From positions 60,510-124,509 of the forward strand of contig NZ_JBBDQW010000045.1 of NCBI RefSeq assembly GCF_040905785.1: a stretch of DNA of 64,000 bases, given 5' to 3'. The notes under the pieces were generated by a model. That model did not search any database and was not told the DNA's origin. It worked only from the letters and a program-made list of their open reading frames with translations. Below, piece by piece: positions 54,440 through 63,952 of the stretch; the first letter of the stretch is position 1, and each line of letters begins with the position of its first letter. This DNA is from Tistlia sp040905785 (lineage in GTDB: Bacteria > Pseudomonadota > Alphaproteobacteria > Kiloniellales > DSM-21159). Both the position numbers and the translations under genes were made by a program.

Positions 54440-56011
54440 CTAGATTGCGAGTTCTTTGGGGCGCCGGCGGCGCAGCCAGGCGACGACCAGCAGACGCGAC
54501 ACCATGATCGCGGTGAACATCGAGGTGACCAGGCCGATCATCAGCGTCACCGCGAAGCCCTTGATCGGGCCGGTGCCGAACTGGAACAGCAGCATGGCGG
54601 CGATCAACGTCGTCAGGTTGGAGTCGATGATCGTGGTCATGGCGCGCCGATAGCCGGCATCGATCGCCATGACCGGTCCGCGGCCGAGGCGCTGCTCCTC
54701 GCGGATGCGCTCGAAGACCAGCACGTTGGCGTCGACGGCCATGCCGATGGTCAGCACGATGCCGGCGATGCCGGGCAGCGTCAGGGTCGCCTGCAGCCCC
54801 GACAGCACCGCCAGGATCAGGATCAGGTTGGTGACCAGGGCGACGTTGGCAAAGACGCCGAACAGCCCGTAGACCGCGGCCATGAAGATCACGACGAAGG
54901 CCATGCCTAGCAGGGCCGCGATCTCGCCGGCGCGGATCGAGTCGGCGCCGAGGCCCGGGCCGACGGTACGCTCCTCGAGCAGCGCCAGCGGCGCCGGCAG
55001 CGCGCCGGCGCGCAGCAGCAGCGCCAGGTCCTGGGCGCTCTCGACAGTGAAGTTGCCGCTGATCACGCCGCTGCCGCCGAGGATCGGCTCTCGGATCACC
55101 GGCGCCGAGATGATCTTCTCGTCGAGCACGATGGCGAAGAGCTCGCCGACGTTCTCGCTGGTCGCCTGGCCGAAGCGCTGGGCGCCGACCGAATCGAAGC
55201 GGAAGGAGACGACCGGCTGGCCATCCTGGAAGGTGCTCTGCGCATCGACCAGGTTGTCGCCGCTGATCATGACGCGCTTGCGCACCACGTACTGCCGCGT
55301 CGAGCCGCTCGCCAGTCGCTCGTCGGAGGGCAGCACCTCGGCGCCGGCCGGGATCGAATCGAGGCCGGGGGTCACGTCGCTGAGCACGAAGCGGAAGCTC
55401 AGCTTCGCGGTCTTGCCGATGACGTCCTTGGCGCGCTCCGGGTCGTCGATGCCCGGCAGCTGGATCAGGATGCGCTCGTCGCCCTGGCGCTGGATCGAGG
55501 GCTCGCGCGTGCCGGTCTCGTCGATGCGCCGGCGGATCACTTCGATGGCCTGCTGCACGACGTGGTCGCGGCGCTCCTCGACCGCGCGCTCGGTCAGCTC
55601 GATGCGCCCGGCGCCGTCCTCGCCGAGCCGCAGGCTGGCGCCGGTCGCCAGCGGCACCAGGCGCTCGCGCGCGGCCTCGAGCTGCCCGGGGTCGCGGATT
55701 CGGAAGACGATAGCGTTCTCGGCCGGCTGCGCCGCCAGGCCGGTGTAGCCGATGCGCGCCTCGCGCAGGTCGACGCGCACGGCGTCGACGAGGTTCTCGA
55801 GCTGCTCCTCGAAGACCGAATTGAGGTCGACCTCATAGAGCAGGTAGGCGCCGCCCTGCAGGTCGAGCCCGAGGTTGACCTGCTGGCTCGGCAGCCAGGA
55901 GGGCGCCTCCTCCAGGTCCTCGCGCGGGATGAAGTTGGGCAGCGCGAAGGCGAGGCCGAGCAGGACGACCGCCAGGACGACGAACAGCTGCCAGCGCGAA
56001 AGATGGACCAT
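54440..56011 (-). CDS. secD: Protein translocase subunit SecD
   Basis: 523 residues. N-terminal membrane segment, then QQVNLGLDLQGGAYLLYEVD, the periplasmic domain with RDHVVQQAIEVIRRRIDETG and RILIQLPGIDDPERAK, and the C-terminal five-helix block (AIVLDEKIISAPVIREP before it; GIVLTIGMAVDANVLVFERI within it). Pairs with SecF. Confidence 0.95.
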   Translation of the reverse strand: MVHLSRWQLFVVLAVVLLGLAFALPNFIPREDLEEAPSWLPSQQVNLGLDLQGGAYLLYEVDLNSVFEEQLENLVDAVRVDLREARIGYTGLAAQPAENAIVFRIRDPGQLEAARERLVPLATGASLRLGEDGAGRIELTERAVEERRDHVVQQAIEVIRRRIDETGTREPSIQRQGDERILIQLPGIDDPERAKDVIGKTAKLSFRFVLSDVTPGLDSIPAGAEVLPSDERLASGSTRQYVVRKRVMISGDNLVDAQSTFQDGQPVVSFRFDSVGAQRFGQATSENVGELFAIVLDEKIISAPVIREPILGGSGVISGNFTVESAQDLALLLRAGALPAPLALLEERTVGPGLGADSIRAGEIAALLGMAFVVIFMAAVYGLFGVFANVALVTNLILILAVLSGLQATLTLPGIAGIVLTIGMAVDANVLVFERIREEQRLGRGPVMAIDAGYRRAMTTIIDSNLTTLIAAMLLFQFGTGPIKGFAVTLMIGLVTSMFTAIMVSRLLVVAWLRRRRPKELAI

Positions 56012-56062
56012 GGATCGACGACCGTCCCAGGAATTGCCCGGCTCGAAAGCCGGGCGTCAGCT

Positions 56063-56461
56063 TCAGTTCTTCTTGCCGTCCTCGAGGTCGGCCGTCTCCT
56101 CGGCCTCGTCCTCCTCGGGCACCGCCCTCTCGGCCTTGCGGCGGGCTGCGACGTCGCTGCGCGAGACCACCGAGGAGACCATCTGGCGGACCACCTTGGC
56201 CTTGACGCCCGGCGCGATCTCGACCTCGAGCTCCTCGTCCATGACGCGCGCCACGGTGCCGATCAGGCCGCCGGAGGTGACGACGCGGTCGCCGCGCTTA
56301 AGCTCGGAGACCAGCTTGCGGTGCTCCTTCATCTTCTTCTGCTGCGGACGGATCAGCAGGAAGTAGAAGACGACGAAGATCAGGACGAGCGGCAGGATGG
56401 TGACCAGCATGCCGCCCTCGGGAGAGGCCGCACTCTGCGCGTAGGCCGGAGAAATCAGCAT
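56063..56461 (-). CDS. yajC: Preprotein translocase subunit YajC
   Basis: 132 residues from ATG 56461. One membrane segment (LVTILPLVLIFVVFYFLLIR) is followed by PQQKKMKEHRKLVSELKRGD and VVTSGGLIGTVARV, the YajC signature. The C-terminal tail is acidic. It accompanies SecDF at the inner membrane. The upstream frame to 57103 is not part of the gene. Confidence 0.93.
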   Translation of the reverse strand: MLISPAYAQSAASPEGGMLVTILPLVLIFVVFYFLLIRPQQKKMKEHRKLVSELKRGDRVVTSGGLIGTVARVMDEELEVEIAPGVKAKVVRQMVSSVVSRSDVAARRKAERAVPEEDEAEETADLEDGKKN

Positions 56462-56747
56462 GGCGACGTCGGGTCCCTTGTTCTGCTCGGGGCGGCGTGC
56501 GGCGGACGCACCTTGCGCTCGCGGCCGCCGGGGCCGAGGGCGCAAGCCCCATGGAAAGACGCGGCGGACTATAGCCGCGCCTTGCCGAATTGCAACGATA
56601 GCCGCGCGCCGGCCGACGCTGCCCCGGGCGAGAGGGGGTCGCGGCTCTTCGCCCGCGCGTTGACGCCCTCCGGTGCCTCGCCTAGCTTCCGCGCGACCCC
56701 GGCGGCCCGACCCCGGCGACATCCCGAGACTCCTGCCGAGAGGCCCG

Positions 56748-57653
56748 ATGAGCAACGACCAGCCTGCCGACCCCCACGACCCGGCCGCGCGCCAGGACGT
56801 CCCGCAGCTGCTGGCGCGCATCGCCGCGGCGCTCGAGCGGCTGGCGCCGGCGCAGGCGGCGCCGGTCGACCTGGCCGGCCACGCGGTCTTCGTCTGGGCC
56901 GCCGAGCGCGACCGGCTCGACCCGGTGCCCGACGTCAACCGGGTGCCGCTGGAGCTGCTCAAGGGCATCGAGCGCCAGCGCGACACGCTGTTCGCCAACA
57001 CCCAGCGCTTCGCCCGCGGCCTGCCGGCCAACAACGCCCTGCTCTGGGGCGCGCGCGGCACCGGCAAGTCCTCGCTGGTCAAGGCGGTGCACGCCGCGGT
57101 CAACGAGGCGGCTCCCGAGGGCGAGTATCCGCCGCTGGCGCTGGTCGAGATCCACCGCGAGGACCTGCCGTCCCTGCCCCGCCTGCTGACCGACCTCAGG
57201 GGCTCGGAGCGGCGCTTCCTGCTGTTCTGCGACGACCTCTCCTTCGACCAGGAGGACGCCAGCTACAAGTCGCTTAAGGCGGTGCTGGAGGGCGGCGTCG
57301 AGGGCCGGCCGAGGAACGTCGTCTTCTACGCGACCTCGAACCGTCGCCACCTTATGGCGCGCGACATGATCGACAACGAGCGCTCGACCGCCATCAACCC
57401 CTCCGAGGCGGTCGAGGAGAAGGTCTCGCTGTCGGACCGCTTCGGTCTCTGGCTCGGCTTCCACAACACCGACCAGCCGACCTTCTTCTCGATGGTCGAG
57501 GGCTATGCCCGGCGCTACGGCCTGGACATCCCGCTCGAGCAGCTTCACGCCGAGGCCAAGGAGTGGTCGGTGACGCGCGGCTCGCGCTCGGGCCGGGTCG
57601 CCTGGCAGTACGTCCAGGACCTCGCCGGCCGCCTCGGCCGCACGCTCGAGTAG
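56748..57653 (+). CDS. DUF815-family AAA ATPase
   Basis: 301 residues from ATG 56748. The Walker A motif is GARGTGKSS (101-109) and the Walker B is RFLLFCDDLSFDQED (near 158-172). RNVVFYATSNRRHLMARDMI and VEEKVSLSDRFGLWLGFHNT are standard DUF815 features (predicted AAA+ ATPase next to yajC in many alphaproteobacteria). Its function is unknown. It is divergent from yajC with a 286-bp gap. Confidence 0.87.
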   Translation: MSNDQPADPHDPAARQDVPQLLARIAAALERLAPAQAAPVDLAGHAVFVWAAERDRLDPVPDVNRVPLELLKGIERQRDTLFANTQRFARGLPANNALLWGARGTGKSSLVKAVHAAVNEAAPEGEYPPLALVEIHREDLPSLPRLLTDLRGSERRFLLFCDDLSFDQEDASYKSLKAVLEGGVEGRPRNVVFYATSNRRHLMARDMIDNERSTAINPSEAVEEKVSLSDRFGLWLGFHNTDQPTFFSMVEGYARRYGLDIPLEQLHAEAKEWSVTRGSRSGRVAWQYVQDLAGRLGRTLE

Positions 57654-57758
57654 CGACGCCCGCAGGCAAGCCGGAACCGGGCGGGGCAAGCGGAGGAGGT
57701 TGCCAAGCCGCCGCCGCCGTCGAGGGAAACCCTCCGGCGCTTGGAGCGTTGCAGGGCG

Positions 57759-58814
57759 ATGCCGCTTTCCGACTGGCTCTCCGGCCAGCCCCTGTCCCTC
57801 CTCGCTCTCGGATTCCTCGCCTGCGCCCTGGTCATCGGCGTGGTCGGCGTGCGCCTGACCCGCGAGGCCGAGCGCTTCGCCTACGTCTCCGGCCTCGGAC
57901 AGGCGGCAACGGGAGCGGTCGTCCTCGGCGCCATCACCTCGCTGCCGGGCATGGCGACCTCCTTCACCGCCGCCGCCGGCGGCCATCCGGACCTGGCGGT
58001 CTCGAACGCGCTCGGCGGCATCGCGGCGCAGACCCTGTTCCTGGTCGCGGCCGACGTCGCCTACCGCAAGACCAACCTGGAGTATGCCGCCGCCGAGGAG
58101 GCCAACCTCAGCCAGGCGGTGGTGCTGATCGCGCTCCTGGTGCTGCCGATCCTGGCGATGGCCGGGCCCGACCTGCATCTGGGCTCCGCCGGCACCCTGG
58201 CGGTCCATCCGGTGACGCCGCTGCTGATCGCCGGCTACCTCGCCGGGCTGCGCCTGACCGCCGGCTCGCACCGCCGCCCCCAGTGGCAGCCGGTGCTGGC
58301 CCCGGCGGCCGACAGCGAGAAGAGGCCCGAGCGGCCGCGGCGCGGCGAGCTCGTCGCCCTGGTGCTGCGCTTGGTGGCGATGGGCGCCGTGGTCGGCCTG
58401 ATGGGCTGGCTGCTGTCCGGCCTCGCGGTCGCCGCGACCACGCGCACCGGCCTGTCGGAGACCGCCGCCGGCTCGACCTTCACCGCGATCGCGACGTCGC
58501 TGCCCGAGCTGGTCACCGCCCTGGCGGCGATCCGCCGCGGCGCCCTCGGCCTGGCGGTCGGCGACATCCTCGGCGGCAATGCCTTCGACGTGCTGTTCGT
58601 GGCGGGCTCGGACCTGCTCTACGTCGAGGGCTCGCTCTACCACGCGGTCGAGCCGCGTCAGATCTTCCTGGTCGCTCTCTCGATCTTCATGGTCGCGCTG
58701 CTGCTGCTCGGCCTGCTGCGGCGCGAGAAGCACGGCATCGGCAACATCGGGTTCGAGAGCGTCATGATCCTGCTCGCCTATTTCGCCGGCATGGCGCTGC
58801 TGATCGCGGGGTAG
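57759..58814 (+). CDS. CaCA-type sodium/calcium exchanger-like membrane protein
   Basis: 351 residues from ATG 57759. Ten or so membrane segments with two inverted alpha repeats: GAITSLPGMATSFTAAAGGH in the first half, and ATSLPELVTALAAIRRGALG with ILGGNAFDVLFVAGSDLLYV in the second. The acidic residue is replaced by Gly in the first repeat (usual ATSLPE), while the second repeat keeps Glu. It probably exchanges cations, but the asymmetric repeat may alter its selectivity. Confidence 0.8.
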   Translation: MPLSDWLSGQPLSLLALGFLACALVIGVVGVRLTREAERFAYVSGLGQAATGAVVLGAITSLPGMATSFTAAAGGHPDLAVSNALGGIAAQTLFLVAADVAYRKTNLEYAAAEEANLSQAVVLIALLVLPILAMAGPDLHLGSAGTLAVHPVTPLLIAGYLAGLRLTAGSHRRPQWQPVLAPAADSEKRPERPRRGELVALVLRLVAMGAVVGLMGWLLSGLAVAATTRTGLSETAAGSTFTAIATSLPELVTALAAIRRGALGLAVGDILGGNAFDVLFVAGSDLLYVEGSLYHAVEPRQIFLVALSIFMVALLLLGLLRREKHGIGNIGFESVMILLAYFAGMALLIAG

Positions 58815-58821
58815 CGGCCGC

Positions 58822-59451
58822 TCAGAGCGGAATCAGGCCCGAGAAGGAGAGGTAGGCGATCAGGCCCGCCGAGGCCGCGGTCAGCAGGTAGCCGGCGATC
58901 ACCCAGTTGCCGTCGGTGGTGGTGACGCCGACCGCCAGCACCGCGACGGTCAGCGCCGGCGCGGTCACGGCGAAGGGCAAGAGCGCCGCCGGATAGAACA
59001 GCAGGGCGTTGAAGATCGCCGCCAGCGCGATCGCGTAGCGCGCCGGGCCGTGCACCAGATAGGTGCGGCGCGGCCGGATGAAGCGGTCGATCACGCGCAG
59101 CTTCGGCTCGGCCCATTCGACGCCCTTGACCAGCGGCTCGCGCTTGAAGGAGAAGCCCGTCAGCTTGCGCGGCAGCCACGGCTTGCGGCGCCCGAACAGC
59201 ACCTGCACCGCGATCAGGGCGACGACGCTGCCGGTGACGATCGAAATGCCCGGAATCGCGCCGACCACCGGCAGGGCCGCGATCAGGCTCGGCACCAGCA
59301 GCAGCGGCCCGAAGGCCTGCATGCCGACGGCCTCGAGCAGCTCGCCGAATTCGACCTTCTCGCCCTCGGTGTTGTCGACCAGCTGCTGCACGAGGTCGTG
59401 CAGGGACTCGGCCTCCGACTCGCCGCCCTTCTTGCTGTCGATCCCGGTCAT
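58822..59451 (-). CDS. ExoD family membrane protein
   Basis: 209 residues. LHDLVQQLVDNTEGEKVEFG at the N-terminus, VGMQAFGPLLLVPSLIAALP with GAIPGISIVTGSVVALIAVQ, and late hydrophobic segments match the ExoD (exopolysaccharide synthesis) family. The Rhizobium name comes from a symbiosis phenotype; the mechanism is unknown. It begins directly at the putA stop (59452), so it may be cotranscribed. Confidence 0.83.
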   Translation of the reverse strand: MTGIDSKKGGESEAESLHDLVQQLVDNTEGEKVEFGELLEAVGMQAFGPLLLVPSLIAALPVVGAIPGISIVTGSVVALIAVQVLFGRRKPWLPRKLTGFSFKREPLVKGVEWAEPKLRVIDRFIRPRRTYLVHGPARYAIALAAIFNALLFYPAALLPFAVTAPALTVAVLAVGVTTTDGNWVIAGYLLTAASAGLIAYLSFSGLIPL

Positions 59452-62400
59452 TCAGCTCTCCGCGTCGGCCAGCAGGGCGGCGTTGCCGCCCGAGGCGGTG
59501 GTGTCGACCGACACGCAGCGCTCGACCGCGAAGCGCACCGGCTCGTCGCCGGGGTGGACGATCGGCAGGATCGCCCCGGACCGGGCCGCCGCGACCCGGC
59601 GCAGGCGCGCGGCCGTCGACCGCGGTGCCGCGACCGCCAGCGCGGCCAGGCCGGGCAGCGCGGCGACCGACTCCAGGGCCTCCGCATCGGGAAGTGCCAC
59701 CACGGCGAACGGGCTCGGGCCCTTGCCGGCGAGGATCCCGGCGAAACGGCGCGCGCGTGCCGCCTCGGCCCCCGCTCCGGACTCCGCCTCCGGCAGCGCC
59801 AGCAGCGTCGGGTTGCCGAAGGCGAGCGCGCGGGCGACCAGCGCCCAGGCCTCGCCCGGCTCGCCGCCCTCGGCGAAGACCACGGCGAGCGGGCCGCGGC
59901 TGGCGAGGCGCAGGGTGTTGCGCTCGCCGGTCGGGCCGGGCAGCTCGACCATGAGGTCGACGAGCGGCGCGCAGCCGGCCAGCGCCCGGCGGACCGCCTC
60001 GCGTGAGGCCGGCGCGTCCTCCAGCGCAAGCTCGGCGGCGCGGCGCAGCCTGTCGACGCGGTCCGCCAGGTGGCGCCAGCCGCCCTGGCCCTCGCGCAGC
60101 GGCTCGAAGGCCCCGACCAGTGCCTCGGACGGCTTCGGCGCGCTCTCTGGCGCGCTCTCCAATTCGCGGACCGGCTCCAGGACCGGCTGCAGCCCAGCGT
60201 CCGCACCCGCCGCGGCCTTCATGAAACGGCGCAGGTAGAAGGGGCCGCCGGCCTTCGGCCCGGTACCCGACAGGCCCTCGCCGCCGAAGGGCTGCACGCC
60301 GACCACGGCGCCGATCTGGTTGCGGTTGACGTAGAGGTTGCCGACGTGGGCGCGGGCGACGATCGCCTCGACCCGGTCCTCGATCCGCGAGTGCACGCCC
60401 AGCGTCAGGCCGTAGCCCTGCTCGTTGATCCGCTCCACCAGACTCTCCAGCTCCTCGGCCTTGTAGGTCGCGACATGGACGACCGGCCCGAACACCTCGC
60501 GCTCGAGCTGCTCGATGCCGTCCAGGCGAAAGGCACAGGGCGCGACGAAGGTTCCTGCCGCCGCGACCTCGGGGTCCAGCGGCGCGCGGGCGATCAGCCG
60601 CCCCTCGGCCTCGAGCGCGCGGCAGTGCGCCTCGATGTCGTCCTGGGCCTCGGCGTCGATGACCGGCCCGACGTCGACCGGCAACGCCCAGGGGTTGCCG
60701 ACCGAGAGCTCGGCCATGGCGCCGCCCAGCATCGCCAGCACGGGCTCGGCGACGTCCTCCTGCAGGCACAGCAGTCGCAGCGCCGAGCAGCGCTGGCCGG
60801 CGCTCTGGAAGCCCGAGGCGACGATGTCGCGCACCGCCTGCTCGGGCAGGGCCGTCGAGTCGACGATCATGCAGTTGAGCCCGCCGGTCTCGGCGATCAG
60901 CGGCGCCTCGGCCTTGCCGGCGCCGGCCAGGGCCCGGTGGATCGCCTGGGCCGTCGCGGTCGAGCCGGTAAAGCAGACTCCGGCGGTGCGGGGGTCGGCG
61001 ACCAGGACGCCGCCGACCGCGGCACCCTCGCCCGGCAGCAGCTGCAGCGCCGCCGCCGGCACCCCGGCCTCGTGCAGCAGCTCGACCGCGCGCGTCGCCA
61101 TCAGCGGCGTCTGCTCGGCCGGCTTGGCGAGCACGGCGTTGCCGGCGCCGAGCGCGGCGGCGATCTGCCCCGTGAAGATCGCCAGCGGAAAGTTCCAGGG
61201 CGAGATGCAGACGAAGGCGCCGCGCGGTGCGAGGCCGGGATCCTCGGTCGCGAGCCGCTCGGCCTCGTTGGCGTAGTAGCGCAGGAAGTCGACGGCCTCG
61301 CGGACTTCCGCGATCGCGTCGAAGCGCGACTTGCCGGCCTCCCGGCTGGCCAGGGCGAAGAGCTCCGGCGCGTTGTCCTCGTAGAGGTCCGCGCCCCGGC
61401 GCAGCGCCTCGGCGCGCGCGCTGGCGCCGCGCCGGCTCCAGTCCTCGAAGCCCGCGCCGGCGGCGGCCAGGGCCGCCTCGACCGTGGCGGCCTCGGCGTC
61501 GAGCGCGTGGCCGACAAGGTCGGCGTGGTCTGCAGGGTTGCGGCGCTCCTGCCCCTCCCCCCGCTTCCGGCTCTCGCTGTCCGGACCGGCGACCAGGGGG
61601 CGGCCCTGCCAGCGGTGGCTGCGGAAGGGCGTCATCGCGGCCTCCAGCGCGGCCAGGGCATCGGCATCGGCGAGGTTCCAGCCACGCGCGTTGGGGCGCT
61701 GCTCGCCGTAGATCCAGGCCGGTGCCGGGATCGCGGGGTTCGGCACCCCGCCCTGGCGCTCGAGCTGGTCGAGGGGATCGGGCACGACCTCGCGCGGCGG
61801 CACCGCGGGATCGAGGATGCGGTGCACGAAGGAGGAATTGGCGCCGTTCTCCAGCAGGCGGCGCACCAGGTAGGCCAACAGGTCTCGGTGCTCGCCGACC
61901 GGCGCGTAGATCCGGCACAGCCGCCCGGTCCGCGCCACGACCCGCTCGTGCAGCGCCTCGCCCATGCCGTGCAGGCGCTGGAACTCGAAGGCCGGCTCGC
62001 CCGCCTGCGCCTCGGCCAGCTCGAGAATCGCCTGGACCGTGTGGGCGTTGTGCGTGGCGAACTGCGGGTAGAGCCGCTGCGCGGCCTCGAGCAGCTTGCG
62101 CGCGCAGGCCAGGTAGGAGACGTCGGTCGCCGCCTTGCGGGTGAAGACCGGATAGCCCTCCAGCCCCTGGACCTGGGCGAGCTTGATCTCGCTGTCCCAG
62201 TAGGCGCCCTTGACCAGGCGCACCATGAAGCGGCGCCTGTGGGTGGCGGCCAGCGCGTCGAGCCAGTCGATCACCGCCGGCGCGCGCTTCTGGTAGGCCT
62301 GGACGACGATGCCGAAGCCCTGCCAGTCGCGCAGGTCGGGGCTGGCGGCGATCGCCTCGATCACGTCGAGCGAGAGGTCCAGGCGGTCGGCCTCCTCGGC

Positions 62401-63279
62401 GTCGAGGCTGAGGCCGATGCCGGCGTTGCGGGCGAGCTGGCAGAGCGCCGCGACGCGCGGCACCAGCTCGTCGCGCACCCGCTCCGGCTTGGCGAACTCG
62501 TAGCGCGGGTGCAGCGCCGAGAGCTTGACCGAGATGCCGGGGTTGGCGCGCGGGTCCTCGCCCGCCGAGGCGGCGCCGATCGCGGCGATGGCGGCGGCGT
62601 AGGAGCGGAAGTAGCGCCGGGCGTCGGCGGCCGTGCGCGCGGCCTCGCCGAGCATGTCGAAGGAGTAGCTGTAGCCCTTGGCGAGCAGCGGCTTGCCGCG
62701 CTCCAGGGCCTCCTCGATGGTCTCGCCGAGCACGAACTGGCGGCCCAGCACCTTCATCGCCTGCAGCACCGCGTTGCGCACGACCGGCTCGGAGAGGCGC
62801 TTGACCAGGCGGCGCAGCACGCCGGTCAGCTCCTGGCGGCTGGCATCCTCGTCGAGGATGCGGCCGGTCAGCATCAGCCCCCAGGCCGAGGCGTTGACCA
62901 GTGCCGAGCCCGAGCGGCCGATGTGACGGTCCCATTGGCCGGGCGCGATCTTGTCCTCGATCAGCTCGTCCATGGTCTCGGCGTCGGGCACACGCAGCAG
63001 CGCCTCGGCCAGGCACATGAGCGCGATGCCCTCCTTGGTCGAGAGGCCGTACTCGGCCAGGAAGGCCTCCAGCATGCCGGGTCGCTGGTCGTCGCGGATC
63101 TCGGCGACCAGCGCCGCCGCCCGCTCGACCGCGCGCTCGCGCCCGGCGCGGTCGAGGCCGAGCGAGGCGGAGAGCTCGGCGAGGCAGCCCGCCTCCTCCG
63201 CGAGGTAGAGCCCGCGGATCCGGGCGCGGGCCGCCGCGAGGGCGTCGGCCGACTGCAGGTCGGGAGAGGCGAGCGGCAT
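59452..63279 (-). CDS. putA: Bifunctional proline dehydrogenase / L-glutamate gamma-semialdehyde dehydrogenase PutA
   Basis: 1275 residues from ATG 63279. The N-terminus has no ribbon-helix-helix domain, so this is a bifunctional form without DNA-binding function. The proline dehydrogenase barrel spans roughly 150-460 (GISVKLSALHPRYEFAKPER, RLVKGAYWDSEIKLAQVQGL, AYLVRRLLENGANSSFVHRI). The aldehyde dehydrogenase part follows, with general base E797 in AETGGLNCMIVDST and nucleophile C831 in GQRCSALRLLCLQ. A C-terminal ALDH-like extension is present. It oxidises proline to glutamate, passing electrons to the quinone pool. A regulator is divergent upstream. Confidence 0.94.
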   Translation of the reverse strand: MPLASPDLQSADALAAARARIRGLYLAEEAGCLAELSASLGLDRAGRERAVERAAALVAEIRDDQRPGMLEAFLAEYGLSTKEGIALMCLAEALLRVPDAETMDELIEDKIAPGQWDRHIGRSGSALVNASAWGLMLTGRILDEDASRQELTGVLRRLVKRLSEPVVRNAVLQAMKVLGRQFVLGETIEEALERGKPLLAKGYSYSFDMLGEAARTAADARRYFRSYAAAIAAIGAASAGEDPRANPGISVKLSALHPRYEFAKPERVRDELVPRVAALCQLARNAGIGLSLDAEEADRLDLSLDVIEAIAASPDLRDWQGFGIVVQAYQKRAPAVIDWLDALAATHRRRFMVRLVKGAYWDSEIKLAQVQGLEGYPVFTRKAATDVSYLACARKLLEAAQRLYPQFATHNAHTVQAILELAEAQAGEPAFEFQRLHGMGEALHERVVARTGRLCRIYAPVGEHRDLLAYLVRRLLENGANSSFVHRILDPAVPPREVVPDPLDQLERQGGVPNPAIPAPAWIYGEQRPNARGWNLADADALAALEAAMTPFRSHRWQGRPLVAGPDSESRKRGEGQERRNPADHADLVGHALDAEAATVEAALAAAGAGFEDWSRRGASARAEALRRGADLYEDNAPELFALASREAGKSRFDAIAEVREAVDFLRYYANEAERLATEDPGLAPRGAFVCISPWNFPLAIFTGQIAAALGAGNAVLAKPAEQTPLMATRAVELLHEAGVPAAALQLLPGEGAAVGGVLVADPRTAGVCFTGSTATAQAIHRALAGAGKAEAPLIAETGGLNCMIVDSTALPEQAVRDIVASGFQSAGQRCSALRLLCLQEDVAEPVLAMLGGAMAELSVGNPWALPVDVGPVIDAEAQDDIEAHCRALEAEGRLIARAPLDPEVAAAGTFVAPCAFRLDGIEQLEREVFGPVVHVATYKAEELESLVERINEQGYGLTLGVHSRIEDRVEAIVARAHVGNLYVNRNQIGAVVGVQPFGGEGLSGTGPKAGGPFYLRRFMKAAAGADAGLQPVLEPVRELESAPESAPKPSEALVGAFEPLREGQGGWRHLADRVDRLRRAAELALEDAPASREAVRRALAGCAPLVDLMVELPGPTGERNTLRLASRGPLAVVFAEGGEPGEAWALVARALAFGNPTLLALPEAESGAGAEAARARRFAGILAGKGPSPFAVVALPDAEALESVAALPGLAALAVAAPRSTAARLRRVAAARSGAILPIVHPGDEPVRFAVERCVSVDTTASGGNAALLADAES

Positions 63280-63320
63280 GGGCAATCCCTGGGAGCGCGA
63301 GGAGACGGGAGACACAATCT

Positions 63321-63357
63321 GCCAGAAAGCCGGCAGCCCTTGGTTCTTTTGTCTGGC
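63321..63357. promoter_or_regulatory. Inverted repeat between putA and the Lrp-type regulator
   Basis: GCCAGA (63321-63326) and TCTGGC (63352-63357) are perfect inverted arms, with an AT-richer middle containing TTGGTTCTTTTG. They lie in the 133-bp space between the divergent putA and regulator starts, where a PutR-type activator site would be expected. Confidence 0.4.
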
Positions 63358-63412
63358 CACCCGCCCGGCCGATCGCCTAGCGTTTGGTCATGTAGCAGGA
63401 AAAGAGACTGCC

Positions 63413-63895
63413 ATGCCCGTACAGAGCGAGGCCCTTTCCCGGATCGACCGGCGCATCCTCGCCGAGCTGCAGCGCGACGGCCGCCAGTCCCTGGTCGCCC
63501 TGGCCCGGCGGGTCGGGCTGACCAAGACCCCGCTCGCCGAGCGGGTGCGCAAGCTGGAGCGCGCCGGCTACATCCGCGGCTACGCCGCCCTGCTCGACCC
63601 CGACCGGCTCGGCGCCGGCCATGTCGCCCTGGTCCAGGTGACGCTGGAGCGCACGACGACGGACGTGCTCGAGGCCTTCAACGAGGCGGTCCGCCGGATC
63701 CCCCAGGTGCAGTCCTGCCACATGGTCGCCGGCGCCTTCGACTACCTGCTCAAGGTCCGCAGCCGCGACATCGCCGAGTACCGCGCCCTGCTCGGCGAGG
63801 CCCTCTCGACCCTGCCCGGCGTCCAGCAGACCCACACCTTCGCCGTCATGGAGACGGTCAAGGACGAGCCCTTCGTGGCGGTCGAGGAAGACTAG
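63413..63895 (+). CDS. putR: Lrp/AsnC family regulator, probable proline-responsive activator of putA
   Basis: 160 residues from ATG 63413, with AGGAAAAGAG upstream. The helix-turn-helix (RIDRRILAELQRDGRQSLVA, then VGLTKTPLAERVRKLERAGY) and the RAM ligand domain (HVALVQVTLERTTTDVLEAF, CHMVAGAFDYLLKVRSRDIA) are typical of Lrp/AsnC. Divergent pairing with putA is the classical PutR arrangement of alphaproteobacteria, in which proline triggers activation. The upstream in-frame region lies in the promoter and is excluded. Confidence 0.87.
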   Translation: MPVQSEALSRIDRRILAELQRDGRQSLVALARRVGLTKTPLAERVRKLERAGYIRGYAALLDPDRLGAGHVALVQVTLERTTTDVLEAFNEAVRRIPQVQSCHMVAGAFDYLLKVRSRDIAEYRALLGEALSTLPGVQQTHTFAVMETVKDEPFVAVEED

Positions 63896-63918
63896 GTGCA
63901 GGGCTCGCGGCGGACGTA

Positions 63919-63952
63919 GGCGTGCCCCCGGCACTGCCGGTGCGCCCACGCC
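63919..63952 (+). terminator. Possible hairpin after the Lrp-type regulator
   Basis: Outer arms GGCGTG (63919-63924) and CACGCC (63947-63952) enclose an inner palindrome CGGCA-C-TGCCG (63929-63939). It begins 24 bp past the stop. No U tract is seen, so the call is weak. Confidence 0.3.
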
